Source: a virus. Taken from it: DNA of 64,000 bases. Where the stretch lies: the IMG/VR virus record IMGVR_UViG_3300042691_018527, positions 22,012-86,011 of that record; one strand, 5' to 3'. This document shows, piece after piece, positions 17,463 through 26,165 of this stretch; the first letter of the stretch is position 1; each line of letters starts with the position of its first letter. Made by a program: the position numbers and the translations under genes. Below the pieces are notes generated by a model. That model was not told the DNA's origin, did not search any database, and was given only the letters and a program-made list of their open reading frames with translations.

Positions 17463-18442
17463 TATTAAGTAGAACACCTTTAAGAATTACATTAGCTGGA
17501 GGCGGAACAGATTTACCTAGTTTTTATTCTAAAAATGAAGGATTTGTTGTGTCAATGGCAATCAACAAGTATATTTATTTAACTTTTAAAGAAGATTTTT
17601 TCGAGACAGATTTAAAATTAAGATACTCACACATAGAAATTGTTAAGAGTGTATATGAATTAAAAAACCATAGAGCAAAGGAAGCTCTTTTATTGCATAA
17701 TATTAAAGATAGTTGTGAAATTAATTCTTGTGCTGATTTACCCTCAAACACAGGACTCGGTTCATCTGGTAGTTTTTTAGTTGGTTTGTTAAATTTGGTT
17801 AGAGAATACAAAAGATTAAACACAGAACCTAAAATTCTTGCAGATGAAGCATGTGATATTGAAATTAATCGTTTAAATGAACCAGTTGGTAAACAAGATC
17901 AATACATTGCTGCTTTTGGTGGACTTAGAATATTTGAAATAGATAAAAATGGAAACGTTTCAGTTAAAAATTTAGAAATTAATCAAAACACACTCAAAGA
18001 ATTAATATCAAATACTTGTATTTATTTTTTGAATATTAAAAGAGATGCATCTGAAGTTTTAGTCGATCAAAAAAATTTAAAAGGAAATTCCGAAGAATTA
18101 TTAAAAATAATCAAAGAACAAGCATATCAAACAGTTGAATATTTAAAAAATTCAGATCTGGATTCATATGGTAAAATAATGGATGACTATTGGAATCTAA
18201 AAAAACAGTTATCAAATAAAATATCTGTTCCAATAGTTGATGAAATATATGAAACAGTAAAAAAAGATTTTAATGTTCTTGGAGGAAAAATAATAGGTGC
18301 TGGTGGTGGTGGTTTTTTAATGTTATATTGCAACAAAAATCATTTAAAACTAGATGAATTTATGAAATCGGCTGGATATTCTAGATTACATTTCAATATA
18401 GATAACACAGGTTCTACAATTTTAGGAAATTTTTCTTGTTAA
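17459..18442 (+). CDS. hddA: GHMP kinase, HddA-type heptose-7-phosphate kinase
   Basis: A 327-residue GHMP kinase. The start, SRTPLRITLAGGGTDLPSF, is characteristic of HddA-type D-glycero-D-manno-heptose 7-phosphate 1-kinases. The ATP loop is LPSNTGLGSSGSFLVGL (about residues 94-110), and GGKIIGAGGGGFLMLYC is the C-terminal GHMP motif 3. The product would be heptose 1,7-bisphosphate. It overlaps the transaldolase by four bases and is followed after one base by the HAD-nucleotidyltransferase gene. Confidence 0.9.
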   Translation: MILSRTPLRITLAGGGTDLPSFYSKNEGFVVSMAINKYIYLTFKEDFFETDLKLRYSHIEIVKSVYELKNHRAKEALLLHNIKDSCEINSCADLPSNTGLGSSGSFLVGLLNLVREYKRLNTEPKILADEACDIEINRLNEPVGKQDQYIAAFGGLRIFEIDKNGNVSVKNLEINQNTLKELISNTCIYFLNIKRDASEVLVDQKNLKGNSEELLKIIKEQAYQTVEYLKNSDLDSYGKIMDDYWNLKKQLSNKISVPIVDEIYETVKKDFNVLGGKIIGAGGGGFLMLYCNKNHLKLDEFMKSAGYSRLHFNIDNTGSTILGNFSC

Positions 18443-18443
18443 C

Positions 18444-19178
18444 ATGATATATTGCTTTGATTTAGATAATACTTTATGTTTAACTGAACATAAAAAATAC
18501 GCAGATGCAACACCAATTTTAAATAGAATACAACGAGTAAACGAGTTGTATGATAAAGGTGATTATATAAAGATATACACCGCAAGAGGAATGACAGAAT
18601 TCTCTGGTTGTCTTCCTAAAATATTAGACAAATATTGGGTAATAACAAAGAACCAATTAACAAATTGGGGCGTAAAACACCATGAATTGATATTAGGAAA
18701 ACCATCATATGATTTTTTTGTAGACGATAAAGCATGTCACAGTGATTTTTATTTTAAACCTTTGAATAGAACATATGGTGTAATAATAGGATCTTTTGAT
18801 GTTATACACCCTGGTTATGTAAAAGCATTTAGAGAAGCAAAGGAACACTGTACACATCTTACAGTTTTTTTACACGAAGACCCATCAATTGATCGACCAA
18901 ATAAAATCAAACCGGTTTTGTCGGTTAAAGAAAGAACAGAAATATTATTGGCAATCAAATATATTGATGATATTATACCATATAAGACAGAAGAAGAACT
19001 TCTATCTTTATTAGAACAAAATTTAGACATGATCAATATTAGATTTGTTGGAGATGATTACGAATTTAAAGATTTTACGGGTAAACATCTTAATATACCA
19101 ATACACGTATTAAAAAGAGATCATGGATGGAGTTCAACAAAATATAAGAATTTAATTTATGAACAACTCAAAAAGTAA
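18444..19178 (+). CDS. HAD phosphatase - nucleotidyltransferase fusion
   Basis: A 244-residue two-domain protein. Residues 1-105 are a HAD domain: YCFDLDNTLC (DxD nucleophile at 5-7), KIYTARG, a lysine in LILGKPSYD and FFVDDKACH as the acidic motif. Residues about 110-244 are a cytidylyltransferase-fold domain: IIGSFDVIHPGYVKAF, in which HPGY replaces the usual HxGH, and HGWSSTKYKN as the S-S-T-x-x-R/K block, like the HldE C-domain. In the heptose route the two halves would perform GmhB-like dephosphorylation to heptose 1-phosphate and then activation to a nucleotide-heptose. The nucleotide (ADP, CDP or GDP) cannot be read from the sequence. Confidence 0.82.
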   Translation: MIYCFDLDNTLCLTEHKKYADATPILNRIQRVNELYDKGDYIKIYTARGMTEFSGCLPKILDKYWVITKNQLTNWGVKHHELILGKPSYDFFVDDKACHSDFYFKPLNRTYGVIIGSFDVIHPGYVKAFREAKEHCTHLTVFLHEDPSIDRPNKIKPVLSVKERTEILLAIKYIDDIIPYKTEEELLSLLEQNLDMINIRFVGDDYEFKDFTGKHLNIPIHVLKRDHGWSSTKYKNLIYEQLKK

Positions 19179-20067
19179 TATAGTAGTAACCGGTGGATGT
19201 GGATTTATAGGAAGTCATTTGGTTGATGCGCTAGTAGATGATTATATTGTTTATGTTATTGATGATGAATCAGCAGAAGCAAATGATGTTTTTTATAAAA
19301 ATAAAAAAGCAAAATACATAAAAGAAGATATTTGTAATGCTGATAAGCTAAATTCTTCAATATTTAAAAATACAAAAGCTATATTTCATTTAGCAGCAGA
19401 ATCTAGAATTATACCATCAATTGAAAATCCGATAAAAGCAACAATGTCAAATGTTGTCGGTACCACTTCTCTTTTAAATTTATGTAAAAAATATAATATA
19501 CAAAAATTTATTTATTCATCAACCTCCGCAGCATATGGATTAAAAGCAGATATACCAACTGATGAAAACAATCAAATTGATTGTTTAAATCCTTACTCTG
19601 CTACTAAATTTGCTGGAGAAGAAATGATAAGAATGTTTACTAAATTATATAAGGTAGATTCTTGCATTTTTAGATACTTTAACGTGTTTGGGGAAAGATC
19701 ACCAACCAAAGGTTTATATGCGCCGGTTGTTGGTATATTCTTAAACCAATATAAGAATAAACAAAAACTCACTGTGGTTGGCACAGGACAACAAAAAAGA
19801 GATTTTGTACATGTTAGCGATGTTGTTAATGCTAATTTACTAGCATTAAATTATAAAAAAGCATTAAATGGAAATGTTTTTAATATTGGTAGCGGAAAAA
19901 ACTACTCAATAAACCAAATAGCAAGAATGGTAGACAAAAATATAAAATATATACCTAGTCGCCAGGGTGAATGTAAAAACACTCTAGCTGATATTACAAA
20001 AGCAAAAAAAATATTGAAATATTCACCAAAAATTGATATAAAAGATTGGATTAAAACACAAAAATAA
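19159..20067 (+). CDS. NAD-dependent nucleotide-sugar epimerase/dehydratase (extended SDR)
   Basis: A 302-residue extended SDR: TGGCGFIGSHLVDAL (about residues 11-25) binds NAD, FHLAAES follows, YSSTSAAYG supplies the catalytic serine region and NPYSATKFAGE the Y-x3-K pair near 147-151. FRYFNVFGERSP and RDFVHVSDVV match GalE/WbpP-like nucleotide-sugar epimerases more than HldD. As last gene of the island, it probably epimerises the nucleotide-heptose or another donor. It overlaps the preceding gene by 20 bases and ends seven bases before gp46. Confidence 0.85.
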   Translation: MNNSKSNIVVTGGCGFIGSHLVDALVDDYIVYVIDDESAEANDVFYKNKKAKYIKEDICNADKLNSSIFKNTKAIFHLAAESRIIPSIENPIKATMSNVVGTTSLLNLCKKYNIQKFIYSSTSAAYGLKADIPTDENNQIDCLNPYSATKFAGEEMIRMFTKLYKVDSCIFRYFNVFGERSPTKGLYAPVVGIFLNQYKNKQKLTVVGTGQQKRDFVHVSDVVNANLLALNYKKALNGNVFNIGSGKNYSINQIARMVDKNIKYIPSRQGECKNTLADITKAKKILKYSPKIDIKDWIKTQK

Positions 20068-20073
20068 AGTTAA

Positions 20074-21873
20074 ATGAAAAAAATTATATTTAATAATATA
20101 AAAATTCAAAATTTTTTGTCTATAGGTGATTCAGTCTTTGAACTAACATTCCAAAACGGGATAAATTTAATAACAGGCGAAAACAAAGACAGAGGTGGTA
20201 AAAACGGTGTCGGTAAAAGTACTATAGCTGATGCAATTTATTGGAATTTGTTCGGAAATACCATAAGAGAACTTAAAAAAGATAAAATCCAACACAATAA
20301 AAACAATAAAGAGTGTAGAGTTAGTTTAAATTTTTCAGTTGAGACTGAAAAAGAAACTAAAAACTATGAGATAGTAAGAATATTGAACCCTAGTAAAGTT
20401 GAAATACTTTGTGACGGGTCTGATATTACACCTTCTACAATTTTAAAAAGCGATGAGCTTATCAAGAAAATAATAAGTGCAAACGAAGAAGTATTTAACA
20501 ACGTTGTATTGATGTCTTCAGACAATACTTTGCCATTTATGGCGCAGAAAAAAGTAGATAAAAGAAAATTTATAGAGGGAATGCTACAACTTAATATTTT
20601 CAGTGAAATGTTGTCAAAAACAAGATCTGATTATAATGAGACAAAAAAACAAAATGATATAGAGTGTAACAATTTTATTAATTTACAAAAAAATTTAGAG
20701 ATTTTTGAACAACAATCTAAATTGGAGAATGAAGATAAAGAAAAAACATTAAAAAATTGGGAATATACGATTGAAACTAACCTTAAAACAATTGAAGAGT
20801 TAAAAAATAAAAATTTTCCAGATGTCCAAGAAGTAGATGATCAAATAAATAAGCTTGAGACTGAAAAACTTGTAAAATTAAAACAGTTCTTAAAGAAAAC
20901 AAATTCTGATAACACTGAAAACAATTCTAAAAAATATACACTAATAGCTGATATTAAAAATTTAAAAAATGAAAAACAAAAAATTTTAGATAAAGGGAAT
21001 GTTTGCCCAACCTGTAATCGAGAATATTGTAAAGATGATATTGAGACAATTAATAATAAAATTGTTGAGCTAAATGGTTTTATAGAAACACATGAATCAC
21101 AATTGGAAGAAGTGAATAAAAAATATTTAGAGTTTCAAAATAAAATCCAAACAATAGAAGATGGTATTGATAAAGTTGAAGTCAAAATCAAAGAGCTTAA
21201 CAAATTTAAACAATCAATTGTAACCAATAAAAATAAAATACATGAGTTAGAAAATCATAACAGGTTAGCTAGTCATCAAATTAAAGAACTACAAAACAAA
21301 AAAGTCATTTCAAATACAAACATCGAAAGTTACAAGAAACAGATAGAAGAAAAAGAAACACAACTGAAAAAAATAAAAAAAGAATTGTCAATATTAGAGG
21401 ATGTTAAATTTATTGTTTCTGAAGAAGGAGTTAAAACATATATTGTTAAAAAAATGATAGATGTTTTGAACTCTAGGTTAAATTTTTACTTAAATGAGTT
21501 GAACGCACCATGTAAATTTGTTTTTGATGAATTCTTTGAAGAAACAATATACAACAATAGTGGAAACGAATGTTCATATTATAACTTTAGTGGTGGAGAA
21601 AGAAAGAGAATAGATGTTGCAATTCTTTTTATGTTCCAAGATATGTTGAGACTACAATCAAATACTTCGTTTTCTTTGAATATATATGATGAATTGTTTG
21701 ATTCTGCTTTAGATGAAGTTGGTGTGGAAAAAATATTAACTATTTTAAAACAAAAAGTTGAAAAACACCAAGAATCGATTTATATTATATCTCACAAGAA
21801 TAATACAAGAAATTCCGTAGATAATGTTATCTTATTAGAGAAAGTAAACGGAGAAACAAAATTAGCGGCTTGA
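20074..21873 (+). CDS. 46: Recombination endonuclease subunit gp46 (Rad50/SbcC-like)
   Basis: A 599-residue SMC-like ATPase (T4 gp46 is 560). Walker A is GGKNGVGKST (41-50). Long coiled coils flank a zinc hook with CPTC at 311-314. The ABC signature is FSGGERKR near 505, and Walker B is NIYDELFDSALDE near 539. It partners with gp47 in end resection for recombination-dependent replication. The cargo island separates it from its partner gene. The next gene follows after 29 bases with its own promoter candidate. Confidence 0.95.
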   Translation: MKKIIFNNIKIQNFLSIGDSVFELTFQNGINLITGENKDRGGKNGVGKSTIADAIYWNLFGNTIRELKKDKIQHNKNNKECRVSLNFSVETEKETKNYEIVRILNPSKVEILCDGSDITPSTILKSDELIKKIISANEEVFNNVVLMSSDNTLPFMAQKKVDKRKFIEGMLQLNIFSEMLSKTRSDYNETKKQNDIECNNFINLQKNLEIFEQQSKLENEDKEKTLKNWEYTIETNLKTIEELKNKNFPDVQEVDDQINKLETEKLVKLKQFLKKTNSDNTENNSKKYTLIADIKNLKNEKQKILDKGNVCPTCNREYCKDDIETINNKIVELNGFIETHESQLEEVNKKYLEFQNKIQTIEDGIDKVEVKIKELNKFKQSIVTNKNKIHELENHNRLASHQIKELQNKKVISNTNIESYKKQIEEKETQLKKIKKELSILEDVKFIVSEEGVKTYIVKKMIDVLNSRLNFYLNELNAPCKFVFDEFFEETIYNNSGNECSYYNFSGGERKRIDVAILFMFQDMLRLQSNTSFSLNIYDELFDSALDEVGVEKILTILKQKVEKHQESIYIISHKNNTRNSVDNVILLEKVNGETKLAA

Positions 21874-21897
21874 ATTAAACACCTTTACAATTAAATT
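21870..21897 (+). promoter_or_regulatory. Sigma70-like promoter of the GT-B gene after gp46
   Basis: TTGAAT (21870-21875, overlapping the gp46 stop), a 16-base spacer and TAAATT (21892-21897), then five bases to the ATG at 21903. There is no ribosome binding site. Confidence 0.45.
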
Positions 21898-21902
21898 TTC
21901 AT

Positions 21903-23213
21903 ATGGCATTAAAAATAAAAGAAAACAAAGAAGAACTTAAAAATATAGTTTTTGAGTACAAACCATTTGCTGCTGGATTACCTATGTCGCCACCTGTTTT
22001 ACCAGCAGGAATGCCAACATACAGTTACGTTGAACTTAAACCAGTACATATCCCAGCACCACCACCGGTTGAAATGCCAGAAGCAAAGCTTCCAAGAGCA
22101 TTAAATTACTATGCTGACTATGGTGGATGTGGATTCTGGAGAATGATATGGCCAGAGTTTTTATTGAACTCATACCAGAAGATGTGTATTAGTGGACTAA
22201 CCAGCATGGTATTAGATTTAAGGTTTTACCAAGGCATAAAAGCAATTAGAATGCAACGCCAAGCTACACCAGTACAAAGAAACTTTATTAAGGAATTACG
22301 TAAAGCCAGCAAAGACATGGGCTTTAAATTACTTTATGAAGTAGATGATATTGTTTTTAAAGATGATATCCCCGATTACAATAGATGCAAAGAAGCGTTT
22401 GTATCACAGGAAATAATTGATAGTATATTAGACATCATGGGAATGATGGATGAAATCACGGTCACATGTAAATACATGAAAGAATATTATCAATATAAAA
22501 CTGGTAATAAGAATATCACAATTATTCCAAACTATCCTCCTAAATTTTGGTTAGACAGATTCTACGATAAAGACAGAATTGAAAAATTATACGAGAAGAA
22601 TAAGAAACGTCCTAGAATTTTATACTCTGGTTCCGGTACACACATTGACGTATTAAATAAAACTGGCTTGAAGGATGATTTTGAGCATGTAACCGAAGCA
22701 ATTATCAAAGCTAGAAAGAAATTTAAATTTGTTTGGAAGGGATGTTATCCACTTGCAATAAAACCATACATCGATAACGGAGAAATGGAATATATTGACT
22801 GGTCAGCATTACCAAACTACCCACAAGGACTTGTTGATACTAATTGTAATGCTGTTTTTGCACCTTTACAAGACAACGTGTTCAATAAATCAAAGAGTAA
22901 TATCAAGATGGTCGAAGCTGGTGGATTGGGATTACCCGGAGCATATCAAGACCTCTGTACATACGAAGAAGCAGAGCTAAAATTCAAGACTGGCGATGAG
23001 TTAATCGATCACTTATCATATATCACAAAAGATTTTGATAGATACATGGATCTTTCTCAAAAATCTAGAGAATTTACAGAAAAACTTTGGATGGAAGACC
23101 ATCTGAATGAATACGAGGCGTTGTATAATACTGATTTTGGGTCAAAGGAAAGAAAAGAAATGGCACCAAGATTAATAGAAAACAATCCAGATCAAGATTT
23201 CGAAAAAAAATAA
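21903..23213 (+). CDS. GT-B fold glycosyltransferase, core-genome copy
   Basis: A 436-residue protein with a Pro-rich N-terminus, then NYYADYGGCGFWRMIWP, a MGFKLLYEVDDIVF strand, and a C-terminal GT-B donor site: PRILYSGSGTHIDV, DTNCNAVFAPLQDN and SKSNIKMVEAGGLGLPG. Such proteins occur in T4-type phages as glycosyltransferases of unknown target; T4 itself encodes GT-B enzymes that glucosylate hydroxymethylcytosine in DNA. It is outside the island, between gp46 and DNA polymerase. Its codon use includes more C/G-ending codons than the island genes, similar to gp32, suggesting an older resident gene and strong expression. Confidence 0.8.
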   Translation: MALKIKENKEELKNIVFEYKPFAAGLPMSPPVLPAGMPTYSYVELKPVHIPAPPPVEMPEAKLPRALNYYADYGGCGFWRMIWPEFLLNSYQKMCISGLTSMVLDLRFYQGIKAIRMQRQATPVQRNFIKELRKASKDMGFKLLYEVDDIVFKDDIPDYNRCKEAFVSQEIIDSILDIMGMMDEITVTCKYMKEYYQYKTGNKNITIIPNYPPKFWLDRFYDKDRIEKLYEKNKKRPRILYSGSGTHIDVLNKTGLKDDFEHVTEAIIKARKKFKFVWKGCYPLAIKPYIDNGEMEYIDWSALPNYPQGLVDTNCNAVFAPLQDNVFNKSKSNIKMVEAGGLGLPGAYQDLCTYEEAELKFKTGDELIDHLSYITKDFDRYMDLSQKSREFTEKLWMEDHLNEYEALYNTDFGSKERKEMAPRLIENNPDQDFEKK

Positions 23214-23220
23214 TTTCAAC

Positions 23221-23249
23221 TTGCTTTTTATTTCAACATAACCCATAAT
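23221..23249 (+). promoter_or_regulatory. Sigma70-like promoter of DNA polymerase gene
   Basis: TTGCTT (23221-23226), a 17-base spacer and CATAAT (23244-23249), then seven bases to the ATG at 23257. No Shine-Dalgarno sequence. Confidence 0.5.
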
Positions 23250-23256
23250 ATAGAGT

Positions 23257-25842
23257 ATGGGATACCGAAATATTTTTTATGATATCAAAAAGTCTATTGT
23301 TCACTTGTGGACATGGACAGAAGATGGCGAAAGAATAAAAACAGAGTGTTCTTTTGAACCATATTTGTACATAGAAAGCAAAGACCATGAAGATGCAGTT
23401 TCCATTTTCAACACACCGTTAAAAAAATTAAAATTTAACAATCAATTTGATAGAGCTAGGTATGTAAAAGATACACCATTAAAACGTTTATTCTATAATA
23501 TAAACGTTGAGCAACAGTTTTTATTAGATACTTTTAAAAATGAAGTTTCAAAGCCTAGTTTTGGAAACTTTCCTCTTAAAATTTTTTATTTGGATATTGA
23601 GACATATGCAACTGATCATTTTGCAACACCACAAGAAGCATCTGATCCAATAAATCTAATTACAATATATGATTCTTTACAAAATAGGTATTTTACATGG
23701 GGATGTAAAAACTATTCCACGTTAGAAGAAGATGTTACATATTTTAAATGTAAAGATGAAAGAGATTTATTAAGAAGTTTTGTAAAATTTTGGAAAAATG
23801 ATCCACCAGATATTGTTACTGGTTGGAATATTCATGGATATGATATTCCATACATCATGAATCGTTTGAGCATTATCTTCGATGAAGATTATAACAAAAA
23901 ACTTTCTCCAGTAGAAAGAATTCAGTTGATAGAAAATGCAGCAGTTAATAAACTTGGAAGACAAATTGATAGATGGGTTATTAAGGGTGTTAGCATTTTG
24001 GATTACATGGAACTCTATGAAACACTGTGTGGTGGTAAAAGAGAGTCGATGTCACTCAATTATATTTCAGAATTTGAATTGGGTGATTCTAAAATAGCAA
24101 TTGAAAGCACATCACTATCAACTTTAGCTGATACAGATTGGTTTAAGTTTGTTGACTATAACATACAGGACGTAAGACTTCTAATAAAATTAGAAAACAA
24201 GTTAAAATATTTAAGACTTGTTAAAAATCTTTCATATAGAGGATTTATTCCATTTGAAAAATCAATGGGTAAAGTTTCTATGATTACCGGTGCGGTTGCA
24301 CATCAAGCATTGAACCAAAAATTAATAATTCCTACATTTAACCAAGAAAATATTAAACAAAAGTTTGCTGGTGGATTTGTATATGAACCAATACCAGGTT
24401 TATATGAAAACCTTGTAACATATGATGCAAACAGTCTATATCCGAACACAATTATAACTTTGAACATTTCACCAGAGACTAAAATTGGTAAAATTTTAGA
24501 AAACAAAAATGGTAATTTGAAAATAAGGTTAATAAATGGAAAAGAATTAAATGTTACACAGGAACAATTTGAAAAAGTCATAGAAAAGGAAAAATTATCA
24601 ATAACTAAAGCAAACGTTTTATATTCTCAAAAGTTCAAAGGGGTTATTCCTAATTTAATTGATAAACTTTATAATGATCGTGTTGAAGCAAAAAACAAAA
24701 TGATCAAAGCTAAAAAACTATTGAGTAAAGCAACATCAGAAGAAGATAAGTTAAAATTAGCTGAACAAATCAACGACAATGATACGTTATCAAACGTGTA
24801 TAAGACATTTCTTAATTCAATTTATGGTGTATTCTCGCAAATTTATTCTCCTTTTTTTGATATAGACCATGCTGAAAGTATTACATTAACAGGACAAGCT
24901 GTAGTTAAACAAGGATCTCAAATTATTTATGATCACGCAAAAACTTCAGGTTTTGAAGGAAAAATAGAAGACGTTTGTGTATACCAAGACACTGATAGTG
25001 AATTTTTCTCATTTGATGATATTTTAAAATTAAAAAATGTAAAACTTTTAAATGATAAAAATGAAATTACAAAAGAAGCATATGACATAATTGAAGAATA
25101 TGGTGATATTTTAAATAAAGAAATTAATGATTGGGCTAAAACAGAATTAAAATCAACTGATCCTAGATATTTCTTTAAGAGAGAAAAAATATGTGACGTT
25201 GCTTTGTTACAAGCTAAAAAGTATTACATTTTACATATATTAGATAAAGAAGGGGTGGTTCCTAAAGACGATGAAATGTTTGAATATAAGGGAATGGAGG
25301 TCGCAAAAGCTATTTTTTCAAAGGAAGTAAAATGTTTGATTAAAAATATTATAGAATCTGCAATAATGGCTAAAGAAAGAAAGAAAGCAACAAAATTGTT
25401 TCATGAAGCATATGAAAATTATTGTAATCTGTCACCAGAACAAATTTCAAACAGAAAAAAAGTAAACAATTACCAAAAATATAAAGATATTTATGACGAA
25501 ACAACATCTGAGTTTGGAAAAGGAACACCACATCACGTTAAAAGCTCTATAAATTTCAACGATGCCCTTAAAAAATTAAACATCGATTCAAAATATCCTG
25601 TTATTGAAAACGGTACAAAAATGAAACATTTTTATTGTAAGAAAAATATATATGGATATGAAACAATTGGATTTATCCATCATTATCCAAAAGAATTGTT
25701 AAATGTTGTAAAACCTGATTACAAATTTATGTTTGAAAAAAACGTAATTCCAATTATTAGTAAAATATTCCAAATTATTGGATGGCCAATACCAGCAATC
25801 GGTTGTGAAGAGTATACTGACTTGAATGAATTATTTTCCTGA
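23257..25842 (+). CDS. 43: DNA polymerase gp43 (family B)
   Basis: An 861-residue family B polymerase (T4 gp43 is 898). Exonuclease motif I is YLDIETYA near residue 110, and NIHGYDIPYIMNRL is the exo II region. Polymerase motif A is ANSLYPNTI near 390, motif B region is SIYGVFSQIYSPF and motif C is YQDTDSEFF near 575. The C-terminus ends in TDLNELFS, comparable to the clamp-binding SLDFLFG peptide of T4 gp43. Its 3' end overlaps the convergent minus-strand gene by 12 bases. Confidence 0.97.
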   Translation: MGYRNIFYDIKKSIVHLWTWTEDGERIKTECSFEPYLYIESKDHEDAVSIFNTPLKKLKFNNQFDRARYVKDTPLKRLFYNINVEQQFLLDTFKNEVSKPSFGNFPLKIFYLDIETYATDHFATPQEASDPINLITIYDSLQNRYFTWGCKNYSTLEEDVTYFKCKDERDLLRSFVKFWKNDPPDIVTGWNIHGYDIPYIMNRLSIIFDEDYNKKLSPVERIQLIENAAVNKLGRQIDRWVIKGVSILDYMELYETLCGGKRESMSLNYISEFELGDSKIAIESTSLSTLADTDWFKFVDYNIQDVRLLIKLENKLKYLRLVKNLSYRGFIPFEKSMGKVSMITGAVAHQALNQKLIIPTFNQENIKQKFAGGFVYEPIPGLYENLVTYDANSLYPNTIITLNISPETKIGKILENKNGNLKIRLINGKELNVTQEQFEKVIEKEKLSITKANVLYSQKFKGVIPNLIDKLYNDRVEAKNKMIKAKKLLSKATSEEDKLKLAEQINDNDTLSNVYKTFLNSIYGVFSQIYSPFFDIDHAESITLTGQAVVKQGSQIIYDHAKTSGFEGKIEDVCVYQDTDSEFFSFDDILKLKNVKLLNDKNEITKEAYDIIEEYGDILNKEINDWAKTELKSTDPRYFFKREKICDVALLQAKKYYILHILDKEGVVPKDDEMFEYKGMEVAKAIFSKEVKCLIKNIIESAIMAKERKKATKLFHEAYENYCNLSPEQISNRKKVNNYQKYKDIYDETTSEFGKGTPHHVKSSINFNDALKKLNIDSKYPVIENGTKMKHFYCKKNIYGYETIGFIHHYPKELLNVVKPDYKFMFEKNVIPIISKIFQIIGWPIPAIGCEEYTDLNELFS

Positions 25843-26112
25843 AAAGAAATAATCCTTGAAGCTTTCAGATAATTTTTTTCTTAATTCAGCAAACATTTTT
25901 GTTATTTCTTCATCAGTAGCTTGCAATTGTTCTCTTTTTGGTTTCTTAATTGAAGAAATTTCATTATTAATTTCTTGTAATTTTGAATTTAAAAAATTTG
26001 TTAATTCATCATCTGACATATCTTTAAATAATTCAGAATCAATAGATACAGGATATTCTTTGTGCCTGTATTCGTTTGTATATGGGTGGTATATAAATTC
26101 TTTTTTTATCAT
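25831..26112 (-). CDS. Small charged protein of unknown function
   Basis: A 93-residue Lys/Glu-rich helical protein, not recognised. It begins KKEFIYHPYTNEYRHKEYP, and DMSDDELTNFLNSKLQEIN is typical of a soluble helix. It is an isolated minus-strand gene in a plus-strand replication region. GATAAATA exactly five bases before the ATG suggests late expression. Its 3' end overlaps the end of the polymerase gene, so it would also make antisense RNA there. Confidence 0.7.
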   Translation of the reverse strand: MIKKEFIYHPYTNEYRHKEYPVSIDSELFKDMSDDELTNFLNSKLQEINNEISSIKKPKREQLQATDEEITKMFAELRKKLSESFKDYFFSGK

Positions 26113-26117
26113 TTTTA

Positions 26118-26125
26118 TATTTATC
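26118..26125 (-). promoter_or_regulatory. T4-late-type promoter box GATAAATA
   Basis: Minus-strand GATAAATA (one mismatch to T4 TATAAATA) ends five bases before the ATG at 26112. Confidence 0.5.
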
Positions 26126-26128
26126 CTG

Positions 26129-26159
26129 TTGATTTTTTAGTAAATCATATTAATATATT
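26129..26159 (+). promoter_or_regulatory. Candidate promoter for the gene at 26166
   Basis: TATATT at 26154-26159 is six bases before the ATG at 26166. The best -35 candidate is TTGATT (26129-26134), 19 bases upstream, which is slightly long. The region overlaps the divergent late box. Confidence 0.35.
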
Positions 26160-26165
26160 AATGAT

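Noticed and set aside
19159-20067. HldD (ADP-heptose 6-epimerase)
   Set aside because: The pathway makes it tempting, but the motifs resemble GalE/WbpP-type epimerases more; kept as generic SDR epimerase.
4455-20067. Host-type capsule or O-antigen locus
   Set aside because: It lies between phage genes 47 and 46, has no Wzx/Wzy/Wzz or ABC exporter, and shares the overlapping style of the phage genes.
25856-26140. 94-codon plus-strand ORF opposite the minus gene at 25831
   Set aside because: Hydrophobic antisense translation; the minus-strand frame has charged helical composition and a late box at the proper distance.
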